Shown here: positions 10,552-19,543 of the stretch, in pieces
Numbering within the stretch: position 1 is the first letter of the stretch
Layout: the number at the start of each line of letters is the position of its first letter
Source of the DNA: Rhizophlyctis rosea
Lineage: Eukaryota > Chytridiomycota > Chytridiomycetes > Rhizophlyctidales > Rhizophlyctidaceae
Assembly (NCBI GenBank): GCA_027596075.1
Contig: JADGJC010000463.1
Span: 1-25,074 of the forward strand
Length of the DNA stretch: 25,074 nucleotides
Reading direction: 5' to 3'
Notes under the pieces: model-generated
Told to the model about the DNA's origin: nothing
Database searches by the model: none
What the model saw: only the letters and a program-made list of their open reading frames with translations
Program-made: the position numbers and the translations under genes

Positions 10552-11242
10552 ATGGCCGCAGTCCACTCACAGCCCACGAACATGTTCGACTACGAAAAGC
10601 CCCAACTGCTCTCCACCTCTCAGCCGTTACGCCTCGACGTAACCGACATCCGTTCCGGCATGTTCAAAAACCGCATCCTCTCCATCACCGCACCTAACAC
10701 CAACATCCCACCCATCATCGCGGCCTTCCATAGCGGCTTTTCGTCCAAACCCGACATTGAGTTCCATCGAGGCGATCCTGACGGACCTAATTTGGCTACA
10801 GTCAAATTCCACGCCGTCAGTTGCGGCATTGACATCGATTTCATTGGTGGGCAGAGTATTAAGTTGAAGAGTGAATCATGGTGGAAACACAAGGTCCCGC
10901 TTAATTTGGGTGGGCATGAGGCGTGGTGGAAGAATTATTCGGAGGGGTTTTTGAAGGAGGGTGGGTTTAAGCTTGTGGATGCGAACGATGATGTTTTGGC
11001 GTATTGTAAGAGGAAGAGTATGGAGATTTTTGTGTCCGGCTTGGGACAGGAGGCTGTTCAGATGATTGTTGTTACGGGTGTTACGATGATTGAGAAGGCA
11101 AGAAGGGATCAGCAGGCTGGTGAGTTTTTCCGGTACCTTTGTGTAGTGTGGTGTATTTGGTTTGAGTGCTCATTCCTGTACAGCAAGCAGCGCGGCGGCA
11201 AGCTCGGCGGGTTCTAGTGCTGCGGCGGCGGCCGCAAGCTAG
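10552..11242 (+). CDS. Tubby-like/LURP-one-like fold protein
   Basis: Two exons (10552-11119 and 11184-11242) encode 208 residues. The intron (64 nt) has a GTGAGT donor and a TACAG acceptor. The body alternates short beta-strand-like segments rich in F, I, W and G, with a late segment FKLVDANDDVLAYC and then a hydrophobic helix, QEAVQMIVVTGVTMIEKARR. That order (beta strands, then one long buried helix) is typical of the tubby C-terminal/phospholipid-scramblase-like/LURP-one fold found in many small fungal proteins. After splicing the protein ends in an Ala/Ser-only tail of about 18 residues; reading through the intron would instead add an aromatic tail. The start at 10552 (ATGGCC) is preferred; an in-frame codon at 10513 is not ATG. 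The fold is inferred; the biological role is unknown. Confidence 0.7.
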
Positions 11243-12104
11243 CGAGGTTACCAAATGTTCTTCTGTAATTACTTCATGATGTACATATCGTGGGAGTTCA
11301 ATGGCAAATGTCGATCCGTTTCTTTGATATTTATTAGAAAACGGGTCCATCTTGGCATTATTGGGGAGGGAGACCTAACTTGGTTGTTCGACTACCTGCA
11401 GGTATGAGGGCCAGTTGAACCCGCCAGATATATGCGCCATCTCACCACAATGTTGGACCTGTTATATCAATGAGTTCAATATGCAAGACGGGCAAATGTG
11501 AAGTTGGTGACCCACAAACGCGAGGGTCCAAATATGCCGAATCTGCGTGGCTTTGGCTGCGCAGTTCTGCGTTCACTTGTATTACTAATTTACTATCACA
11601 AATGGCCTAATGGGCAGATGGCGCGCGGCTTTGGGTGTGTTGCCTGTTAACTCCTCTTTCCCTGTTCCCCTGTCGTTCTCGATTGTTCCAACTCTATCTT
11701 CATGCCCACTTGCGAATCAATTTACAACAAGTTACAACCTAATTTTGCTATCATCCGCCCTCATATTCGCTTCGAATTCATTAGAAAGTTTTGCAACGTT
11801 AGTAACGTTACAGAGTTTGCCGGCATTTGGATGGTTTCCTCAAACGGGTCGTGTTCATCTCTCATGTGAGTAGCCAAATCAAGACATTGGCCTGATAGAC
11901 GCATCCCTCAACTGAAATCTAGTCATTCAACAATCATTAACACTGGCTGACGATTATTCGTAACATTTGCATTCCACTTGTGGACGTCCCTCTGCTGCAC
12001 ATTGAAGGTACTTACTGGGAACACTCATTGAAAAATTCCGTAGCAATATCTGTCGCTGATTTTCATGCATCCTCAGCTTTCTTATTTACATATTGTGACC
12101 TCCC
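11243..12104. other. Intergenic, upstream of the HET/TIR-like TPR gene
   Basis: I see no gene on either strand. The open frame at 11610-11873 has no homology I recognise. The right end is the likely promoter of the next gene. Confidence 0.5.
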
Positions 12105-14510
12105 ATGGCCAATTCTGCACAACCAGTGCCCGAAAGCACGCCACTGCTGGAGAGCGCACCCGTCGTCGTCGCAACCGAAGCTATCCACCTTGCTTCCGCA
12201 TCACCATCACCCGCTGCGACCGTCATACCTGGTCCGGTTCCACTCCTGGGCATTCGCTATTCATATTTGGAGGTCTTCATTGAGCGATGCGGTGGCAAAG
12301 CTGCGCTGACGGGCTTGACAACCGCGGAGGTCTGCAAAAAGTTCATTGAACCATTTACCGAACAGTCTCAATCCTTTTGTGATCATCTCGCCGACGAAAG
12401 CCAAACATACGTGACTCAAGCCAATTGGTTCATCAGCCACACCTGGCAGTATAACTTCCTGGAAGTAGTGGACTCCATCATAGCCTTTTTCCATATACCA
12501 AATTCTATGAAGCTCACTGACGTCGTCCTGTGGATCGACGTGTTTTCGTTACCCCAACACGAGCGGCGCAAAATTGACAGCCAGTGGTTGAAGACTGCTT
12601 TCACCGAAGCCATCTCTGCAATGGGCAACGTCCTTATGGTGCTTTCTCCTTGGGATGGGCCGATCGCGTTGACACGGGCTTGGTGCGTTTTTGTGCTTTA
12701 TGCTTGCGTTTCCACGAAATCGGCATTCCATGTATCCATGACGCCCGAACAGCAAGGACCATTCGAAAGGGCGCTGATCAATGAGGAGGGAGCGTGGAAG
12801 CGGACAACGGCGGTGATAAGATGTGAAAGTAGCGATGCATCCGACCAGGATGACCGTATTGCCATTCATACGGCCATTTTGGACACTATTGGCTTTGAGG
12901 CGCTAGACGAAATGGTTCGTGATGTGCTCTTTGATCATATGGTTGGGATGGCACAGTTTATGGTGTATACGGCCGGACGTTTGGGCCGATTCGATGAGTA
13001 TGAGGACGGACTGGAGCATTTGGCGAGACTTTATCGCGCGCGAGGAATGGTTGCGGAGGAGCGGCAGTCGTTACATAGAGCGTACTTGAACAGTTCGACA
13101 ATCAACGGCCACTATGACAAAAAGACGCTAGAACTATTAGGACGCGGGGTTTCCGGCTGGGAAATGGACGGTGCACATGAATTCGCGGCGCGGCTGACCT
13201 CGGACCATCTGGAAGAATGGGAGAAGGCGTTGGGGAAAGAGCATCCACAAATTCTTCAATGGACTCATAGCGTGGCGGCGGAGTACATCGGGCAGGGTGC
13301 TTACGTGACGGCGGAGACGTTACTTGTTGATTGCGTACGGCGGGCGGAGCGGGTTTTAGGGGAGGACAACAGTACGACGTATGCGTTTAGCTCGACATTA
13401 GCATGCTGTTTGGGGAAGATGGGTAAGACGGGTGAAGCGGAACCCATGTATCTTAAGTGTATCGAAGGTCTTACACGGTTGTGCGGGGAAGATCATGAGG
13501 ACACTTTGGTAGCTGTTGCTGGGCTAGCTTCGCTGTACATGGAGGGGAAGCAGTTCGATAAGGCAGAACCGTGGTGTTTACGACGTTTTGAAGGTCAACG
13601 GCGGAAGGGAGGAGACGATGACCCAGCCACTCTTGATGCTGTCGGCAATTTGGCGTTTCTGTATGTGGAGCAGGGACGGCTCGAGTTGGCACAAACCACT
13701 TTGCAAGATGCTATTGACCACAACCAGCAAGTCAGCAGTGTTAATGAGGGGCATAGACCTCAATTGTGCGTGATGCTCCAAAGCATACAGCGCTTGGTTG
13801 AAGCAGAGACGAGGCAGATCAAAATCTTGGAAGAAAGGGGTCGACACATGGAGTACGACGTGGCTGAGAAAGAAAGGAAACTCGGAGACAAGTTGCGGCA
13901 AGTAAGCGAACTCAACGAAATCTATGACAGCCTGGTGTCGCTGAAGGAACACCGGGCATCGGACTGGGACGCTTTCAGTATGGCGGTAGAAAACAAAGAG
14001 TTTCGAATGGAGCACGAATTGCGGCAAACCGCCGAAATCATTGGACTTTACAACATCTTTGGGTCGCTGGTCAAACAAGATGTACCGGACTTCCACGCCA
14101 TCGCATTGCTGAAAGAGCGCCTGGCGAACATGAATACCGCCAGGGCACAAAGTCAAAAGCATGGAGCATCAGCTGTAAACGACCAACCTGCACTTGAGAG
14201 CAGCTCGCAAGATGCGAAAGAGGATCCCTCGGAACTCAAACATCAAGCCGCACAAGAAGGACGGGCCACTCCGTCTAATTCTTCCGTCCCAGCCCATATT
14301 GAGTTGCCGACTGCGCAGGACAGTACGCCCATCATCTCGGACATCTCAAAGGCGGCGACGATCCCCGATTTCCCATCCAATTCCACTCAAGCCTCGTACC
14401 CAGCCTACTGGGGCCCACCTGGCATCGTTCTCACCAATCCACCCCGTGAGCAACAGAAGACAGTCCGCGCAAAATGCAAGGCGATGCCGCGATGTTGTAT
14501 CGTATTGTAG
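12105..14510 (+). CDS. HET/TIR-like domain, TPR and CaaX-box protein
   Basis: This is an intronless ORF of 801 residues. Residues 50-200 match a HET/TIR-like module seen in fungal and protist repeat proteins: CGGKAALTGLTT (62-73), WFISHTW (108-114), WIDVFSLPQH (143-152) and ALTRAWCVF (188-196). Residues 370-545 contain about four kinesin-light-chain-type TPRs (GEDHEDTL...LASLYMEG...AE), which mediate protein binding. Residues 560-690 look like coiled coil, followed by a Ser/Pro-rich linker. The last four residues are CIVL after a second Cys and a basic stretch (VRAKCKAMPR), a CaaX box whose terminal Leu favours geranylgeranylation. I infer a membrane-tethered sensor or scaffold. The effector-like N-terminus plus repeat array resembles NLR/incompatibility architecture, but no NACHT/NB-ARC domain is visible. 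The start is the first ATG (CCCATGG). Confidence 0.85.
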   Translation: MANSAQPVPESTPLLESAPVVVATEAIHLASASPSPAATVIPGPVPLLGIRYSYLEVFIERCGGKAALTGLTTAEVCKKFIEPFTEQSQSFCDHLADESQTYVTQANWFISHTWQYNFLEVVDSIIAFFHIPNSMKLTDVVLWIDVFSLPQHERRKIDSQWLKTAFTEAISAMGNVLMVLSPWDGPIALTRAWCVFVLYACVSTKSAFHVSMTPEQQGPFERALINEEGAWKRTTAVIRCESSDASDQDDRIAIHTAILDTIGFEALDEMVRDVLFDHMVGMAQFMVYTAGRLGRFDEYEDGLEHLARLYRARGMVAEERQSLHRAYLNSSTINGHYDKKTLELLGRGVSGWEMDGAHEFAARLTSDHLEEWEKALGKEHPQILQWTHSVAAEYIGQGAYVTAETLLVDCVRRAERVLGEDNSTTYAFSSTLACCLGKMGKTGEAEPMYLKCIEGLTRLCGEDHEDTLVAVAGLASLYMEGKQFDKAEPWCLRRFEGQRRKGGDDDPATLDAVGNLAFLYVEQGRLELAQTTLQDAIDHNQQVSSVNEGHRPQLCVMLQSIQRLVEAETRQIKILEERGRHMEYDVAEKERKLGDKLRQVSELNEIYDSLVSLKEHRASDWDAFSMAVENKEFRMEHELRQTAEIIGLYNIFGSLVKQDVPDFHAIALLKERLANMNTARAQSQKHGASAVNDQPALESSSQDAKEDPSELKHQAAQEGRATPSNSSVPAHIELPTAQDSTPIISDISKAATIPDFPSNSTQASYPAYWGPPGIVLTNPPREQQKTVRAKCKAMPRCCIVL

Positions 14511-15341
14511 ACACAAGGTTTGATAATGCATCGACTAGCTTCGGTGGTTGGAGTTTTCTTGACTTACGTTTTCGTGATAGGGAAACTGCCTTCGCCAAAC
14601 TATTCCCAGGCAATTTTGTAGGCGTGCAGACAGATTGCTGCAATCAATAGGATGGTCGCCTAAGCTTAGGCCAAGCATGATTTGGGGCTAGCGAGCTGGG
14701 TTGATTTGGGGCTACCGAGGTGGGTTGTACATTGCTGGGTTCGACAGTCATACTACTGGAATCAGTAATTCTGAGAGAGCAGAAAATCTTCCACGCGACA
14801 ATGGCAGGAGCCGAACAGTTGTTGGCCGGTGTTAGCTGTGGAGCGTGTAAGGCGAAGTGGTTGGCGTGTAGAAGGTTCGGTAGATGTAAAGGGCGTACTG
14901 TAGTGCGGATCATCAGAAGCGCACTGGCGTGCTCTGAAAGGAGCGTGTAGAGATGGGCAAACCATAATACATTGAATTAGTGCTTGTGAATGCGTGTCGT
15001 TCACGTAGAGGTGGAAAAGTTGGAATTGACCAAACTCAACGTCCGTGAATATACTTGGTCAACACTTGACTACTGGCGGGCCGGTTTGTTTGTTTACTTG
15101 TTTACGGCTTGTTCACTGCCGTAAACAAAGACTCCAATCATTTGTACACTAAAGTGACGCGCCAGAGTCCGTCTGCAACGTCCGACATTGAGATTTTCTG
15201 TATATGACCTTACCCTTTTGACTCCACCACCTTTACCCCCAAAACCAAGCGTTGAGCCACCATCCGAACGATTCTGGGTTCACGAATCTCAAACCCGCGG
15301 CGCACATACTTGACGAGTTCCGCTCAACATCTTCCGCTGCA
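14511..15341. other. Intergenic, promoter side of the GDSL gene
   Basis: No coding region is recognisable. An open frame from 15252 in the GDSL frame begins with TTG, not ATG. The stretch holds an 11-bp perfect inverted repeat with three forkhead-like sites at 15091-15128. Confidence 0.5.
15098..15128. repeat. Perfect 11-bp inverted repeat, 9-nt loop
   Basis: The left arm TTGTTTACGGC (15098-15108) pairs exactly with GCCGTAAACAA (15118-15128). Each arm includes a forkhead-type TGTTTAC/GTAAACA site, and a further TGTTTAC lies just to the left at 15091-15097. It could be a dimeric protein-binding site or a hairpin; it lies about 215 bp upstream of the GDSL ATG. Confidence 0.6.
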
Positions 15342-16458
15342 ATGCCCAACGCGCTCCCCCTCCATTTACTGCTCATTGCAATTTCACACCTCGTCCAAGA
15401 AGGTGCCTCCTTCCCGTCTCAAGTCAGAACCCGATCAGCAAACCACCGGCTTGAGTATAACCAATTGGTAACATACGGTGATAATTGGACGGACACGGGG
15501 AATGCATACAGGTTGACGGGACAGCAGTGGCCAACTGCCGCTTACTACAAGGTATGTGATGACTAGTGAACCCAAGCAAACTCACAGAAAGTTGCTTAAC
15601 TGACGATGACATGAACTCGACCAGGGCCGATTTTCGGACGGACCGGTTTGGGCTGAATATGTCTCGAATAGTCTGGGAGTGGAGTTGCTCAATTATGCAT
15701 ATGACGGAGGTAACTGTTGCTGACAAATGCAAATACTCAATCCTGGAGTCCTGGCAATGGACCATGATCTAAATTACCTTCTGCTTTGTTAGCCACAACG
15801 AACAACAAACTTGTGCAAGGACACACGGGCGCGCTATCTAACGTTCCCAGGAATGCTTTTTCTAGTCTATCAGTCATGCACCCACTTCCTCACATCACCA
15901 CATTCATTCCCTGATTTCAGTCCCCTCGCCGACCAAGTTGAACGGTCCATAGCCCACTGCACCACAACTAAGTCCCTCCACGTTTTCTGGGCCGGCGCCA
16001 ACGACTTCTTCAACTATCCCTCCCTCGATGCCTCGACCGTCGCAAACTCTCTCTTCAAATTCGTCAAATCACTCTCACAATCCCTCAACCCTGATGATTC
16101 CGAAATAGTAATCATCAACCTCCCACCCTTAGATGAACTCCCGTACTTCAACGGTAATCGTGGTGGAGCAAATCTGTTCGGGAACTTTGCAATCGACTTC
16201 AACAATGTGTTCGCGGGTCTTGTTGATGCGTATAATAAAAGGGAGAAGATTCGGCGGGTGGCCATTGTGGATATTTGGTTCAACTATCCGTACCTCGTCG
16301 GTCCCTTCGCCCTTATCGCTGAACCGTGTTGGCCGGGCGGAGTCACATGGGGTAGAGTATGTGAGGGATACGTTTTTGTGGATGAGTATCACTTTACGAC
16401 CAAGATGCATGAGGCGATCGCCCGGCTTGTTTTGCGGAAGATTGGATCTTCAGAGTAG
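15342..16458 (+). CDS. Secreted GDSL-type esterase, probably decaying
   Basis: Four exons (15342-15551, 15625-15709, 15793-15850, 15921-16458) join to 296 residues. Blocks of the SGNH/GDSL hydrolase family are clear: YGDNWTDTGN (45-54), NYAYDGATTNN, WAGANDFF with N145, and the C-terminal DxxH (D272, H275). A hydrophobic N-terminus (LPLHLLLIAIS) suggests a signal peptide, so a secreted esterase or lipase is expected. Two things are wrong. The nucleophile Ser is Asn48 (AAT at 15483-15485), and the third intron (15851-15920) has GA instead of GT at its donor, although reading frame and family alignment (VP-SPLADQV) place the border there. Introns 1 and 2 are canonical, with CTGAC before the first acceptor. 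It may be a pseudogene, a pseudoenzyme, or affected by sequencing errors. It faces the oxidase gene, 233 bp away. Confidence 0.8.
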
Positions 16459-16691
16459 CGGTGGGCAGAGGGGCATTGTCAACGCCGTGGGTGTCCATTG
16501 ATGGGCAGTTGGCAACTCGACAATCATTGTATGTATCGGACCAGTTAGGAATATATACATACCAGATCGATCTGAGTATGACGGAGTTCGTGTGACAACA
16601 TGTCAGAGTAGTTGTTCTGTTATACAGCAATACAGTTAACACAGCCTCATACAATGACAAAATACAGTAACGCACAACAAAACGCTCAAAT

Positions 16692-18431
16692 CTAAACGGT
16701 GGGAAATACATTGGACCGGACAACAGCTGGGACCCGCTCACCCCTGAGCTGTCTAAATAATTCGATAGCCGCCAGTGCAGCTCCATATGAGCTCTGGTAG
16801 CCATACCCACCATGCCCGTAGTTGTGGATGATATGAGCGGTTCTGCCCTCATTCAAATCTACATTTTGTCATAAGGCCCAAGATCTCAAAGCAGGCACAA
16901 AATATTTCTGTTTCAACTCACCAACTTGCTCAAGCTCACAACGTGCGTTGCCCTTCCTCGTAGGTCTCAATCCCACCTTTGCACGAATCACTTCCACCTT
17001 ACCATCCTCGCCACGAAGTTTGGGCTCCAGTGCTACACAGCGATCAATGATCCTCTGAGTCGTGGCGGGATCAGGGTGGAAGTTGCTTTGGTGCGGTTCG
17101 TACGTACCGCCAAGGACGACGGTTCCATCCCCGCGGGGGATGATGTAGGCGAATTCCGCTATCAAATCGTCAGATGGTCAGCACATGCATGCAACAATCA
17201 GTTGAATCAGGGGAATCCGTTTCAACTTACTGGAATGAGCCGGCCTTGCGGTCGTGATGGTATACATCACAGGCGAACGCACAATCACAGTGTGGCCGCG
17301 CGTGGGGTAGCAGTTTGCATCTTCGACGCCCCCTAAAGTTCGTGCACCTATGGAAGAGGTGGCTTTTAGCGATATTTTGTTGCAAGACGCCCATGATGTT
17401 GTCTTGAACTCACCATTCCCCACGCAATTGAAGACAACATCCACGCCGGGCGTGAACAACTGATTGATATGCTTCACCTCGCGCTTCTCAGTGATACCAC
17501 CAGCCTTCTTGAAGGATGTCAACAGGTAATTCAGGTATTTTGGGACGTTGATGTCAACTATCTCGTGACGCATGGATTTTGTCACTATCAGTTTTGCGAG
17601 ACGCCGAAAAAGATGTATGTCATCAAAAAGTGACAAAAACTCACCCGTCCCATACCGCACACCGAAACCTTGCCCAGCGGGGAGGTCCTTTTCCGAAATG
17701 ATGGTGTAGCTACATGCATGATCAAAGAGTGTCAACAGCAAGCAAAAGAATGTACACCCGGCCCAACAGATACATCACACTTACTCTGCCACTAACGTGC
17801 TGTACCACGGATCCTCCCAATCGGCTGGACGAGTCGGCCAAGTCTCAAGGCCTGGCAGCTTATGGATTCCCGCCTCCTCACGTTCCACCAGCTGCAGGAG
17901 CATGCGGAACGTCTTGGTCTCCCATTCTAGACAATCCATGTCAAGGGCGTCAGTAGTCGCGGCAAGCGCTCTCCGGCCCTCAGCATCCACACCTTGCAAC
18001 TGGGTCATGAATTTGTCAGCGTATGTCCGGAAGTGTGCTGTAAACCCAAATGGTTAGATGCGCCTTCCTGACGTTGATGACATTTGTTGTTGGGGCCAGT
18101 ACTTTACCTCCGGCGGCGATGGAAGTGTAGGTATCATCCGGGCCATCCGAGAAGGCCTTGGCGATGATGCGGACCTACCATCCCATGGTGAAGAAGCGAA
18201 CATCAGGAACGCAGAAGGTCGAAGTGACATATCAAATACGTACGCGGAATCCGAGGGCTTGGAGAAGACTGTTTAGAACGCGAAAATGCCATTAGTAAAT
18301 CGATGAACAGAAAGATGGAGTTGAAAACCAAACTCGACGAGTGGGAATGAAAAAACGTACATGGCTGTAGTCAAGCCAATAACTCCAGCACCCAACACGA
18401 TAATTTCGTCTTGTTCGGTAGAAGCTAGCAT
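16692..18431 (-). CDS. FAD-dependent D-amino-acid oxidase (DAO family)
   Basis: Nine exons on the minus strand (18431-18361, 18268-18244, 18174-18108, 18037-17785, 17709-17645, 17584-17414, 17347-17231, 17158-16922, 16858-16692) join in frame to 390 residues, usual for the family. The enzyme oxidises D-amino acids to keto acids, ammonia and H2O2 using FAD. The Rossmann motif GAGVIG is at 14-19. AGAHFR, NGARTLGGVED, YIIPRGDGTVVLGGTY (Y261), VGLRPTR (R321, the substrate-carboxylate Arg) and HNYGHGGYGYQ (347-357) are all present. All eight introns are 60-92 nt with GT-AG ends. The protein ends in FPTV, not the peroxisomal SKL signal usual for fungal D-amino-acid oxidases. D-amino-acid versus D-aspartate preference cannot be told from sequence by eye. 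Confidence 0.93.
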
Positions 18432-19134
18432 AGTCTTTCGAATATTGACGTGTACCTTGGAAGCCCGAGGCTACTGTGAACTGGGGTTTACCTGGGGAAA
18501 GAACGCACGAGTTTGAGGCTTTTTAAAGACGGGGAGCACGGCGGGAGGCACAGTTTGTGGGGACCACCCTCCACAGTGTGGCTGCTTTCCGGGTTGGACA
18601 GACGCGACGGCGGGAGGAGACAGGGAGTACAGAGCTGGGTGTACACTGTAAATGGTGTAAAGTAAAGCCATCCTCTCACAAAGGCATCCCTCCGAAGACG
18701 GCAAGGGAGAGTGGGTTCTGCAGCTGCAGTTTTGTGAAAAACGAAAACGGCATCCATGGCTGTGCTCAGTATCAACCCGACCCCCGCAATCAAACCAACA
18801 CTCCGACTGGTTTTTGAACCCATCCTTCACCCATCTCCAAATCGGGAAGTAACGGAGATTAGCGCTATATTGCATTGGTATCTCGCACATCATGTCCCCG
18901 CCATGGGGTGGAATCGCATTCCCCACAGTCTACATGTCACGCCAAATGTCATTGTCCAGCAAACCGACTGGCCTCAATGGGGCTTACATGTGTGCGGGTT
19001 GCTGCTTGGACCGGACTATGCCTCCTTTGAGGTCGTCCTTCCGCGACGCCTCAGCGCATCGATTTGTCACATCAAGCATTTTGACCTCATCTTTCACACG
19101 TCCTATCAACACGTCACTGAATGGTAAACAACTT
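18432..19134. other. Intergenic, oxidase promoter to tRNA
   Basis: Several overlapping open frames exist but none shows a family motif. The left side is the promoter of the minus-strand oxidase; it includes ACCACCCTCCAC at 18563-18574, also found upstream of the Ca2+/H+ exchanger. Confidence 0.5.
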
Positions 19135-19207
19135 GCCTTCTTGGCTCAGTTGGCAGAGCGTCTGCCTAGTAAGCAGAAGGTCGTGAGTTCGATTCTCACA
19201 GAAGGCA
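19135..19207 (+). tRNA. tRNA-Thr (anticodon AGT)
   Basis: A full cloverleaf can be drawn. The acceptor GCCTTCT (19135-19141) pairs with AGAAGGC (19200-19206), with discriminator A at 19207. The D arm is GCTC/GAGC with GG in the loop. The anticodon stem TCTGC/GCAGA encloses the loop CTAGTAA, giving anticodon AGT (19068+100 = 19168-19170), which reads ACU and, after A34-to-inosine editing, other Thr codons. The T arm is GTGAG-TTCGATT-CTCAC. The length is 73 nt with no intron. Internal A box (TGGCTCAGTTGG) and B box (GTTCGATTCTC) fit Pol III promoters. Confidence 0.97.
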
Positions 19208-19543
19208 ACGGATTCACTTTTTGAAAGTTCTCATTACGAGGTGTAACAAGCAAATTTTTAACAGTGGTGGAACTTCGGAAGGAGTTGAACACACGGCTGA
19301 ACCTCTGAACCCCACATTGTTTATTTACCGGAGGGTGGCTTGGCAGTGGCGTTGGCCCGCCAACGTCTTGTGGTCACGAACCTTGCGCATGTCGTACAAA
19401 CGGAGGGAAGGTGTTCAAAATCAGAGCATGTGCGGGTGAAGATTGCCGGTAGGTTTGCCTTCTTTTCCCTTCCTTCGCGAACTGCGTCAAACTACAGGCC
19501 TCACTCCTCCCTCTCGGGCCCTTTTGGATACCGGCGCGGCACC
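19208..19543. other. Short intergenic stretch, leader of the ZZ-finger gene
   Basis: These 336 bases hold the tRNA terminator and then an open frame continuous with the next gene. Codons from 19340 to 19543 are in frame with it, but the encoded residues look non-native, and 19544 is the better start. Confidence 0.5.
19218..19222 (+). terminator. Pol III T-run terminator of tRNA-Thr
   Basis: A run of five T begins 11 nt after the tRNA 3' end, as expected for RNA polymerase III termination. Confidence 0.8.

Noticed and set aside
13578..14162. Minus-strand open frame (194 codons) inside the TPR gene
   Set aside because: It lies opposite clear TPR and coiled-coil coding sequence and has no family features.
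15252..15341. Upstream start for the GDSL protein
   Set aside because: The codon at 15252 is TTG; the ATG at 15342 is followed by a signal-peptide-like segment.
19340..19543. N-terminal extension of the ZZ-finger protein
   Set aside because: The frame is open, but the residues look non-native, and the ATG at 19544 has a strong context directly before a zinc-ribbon motif.
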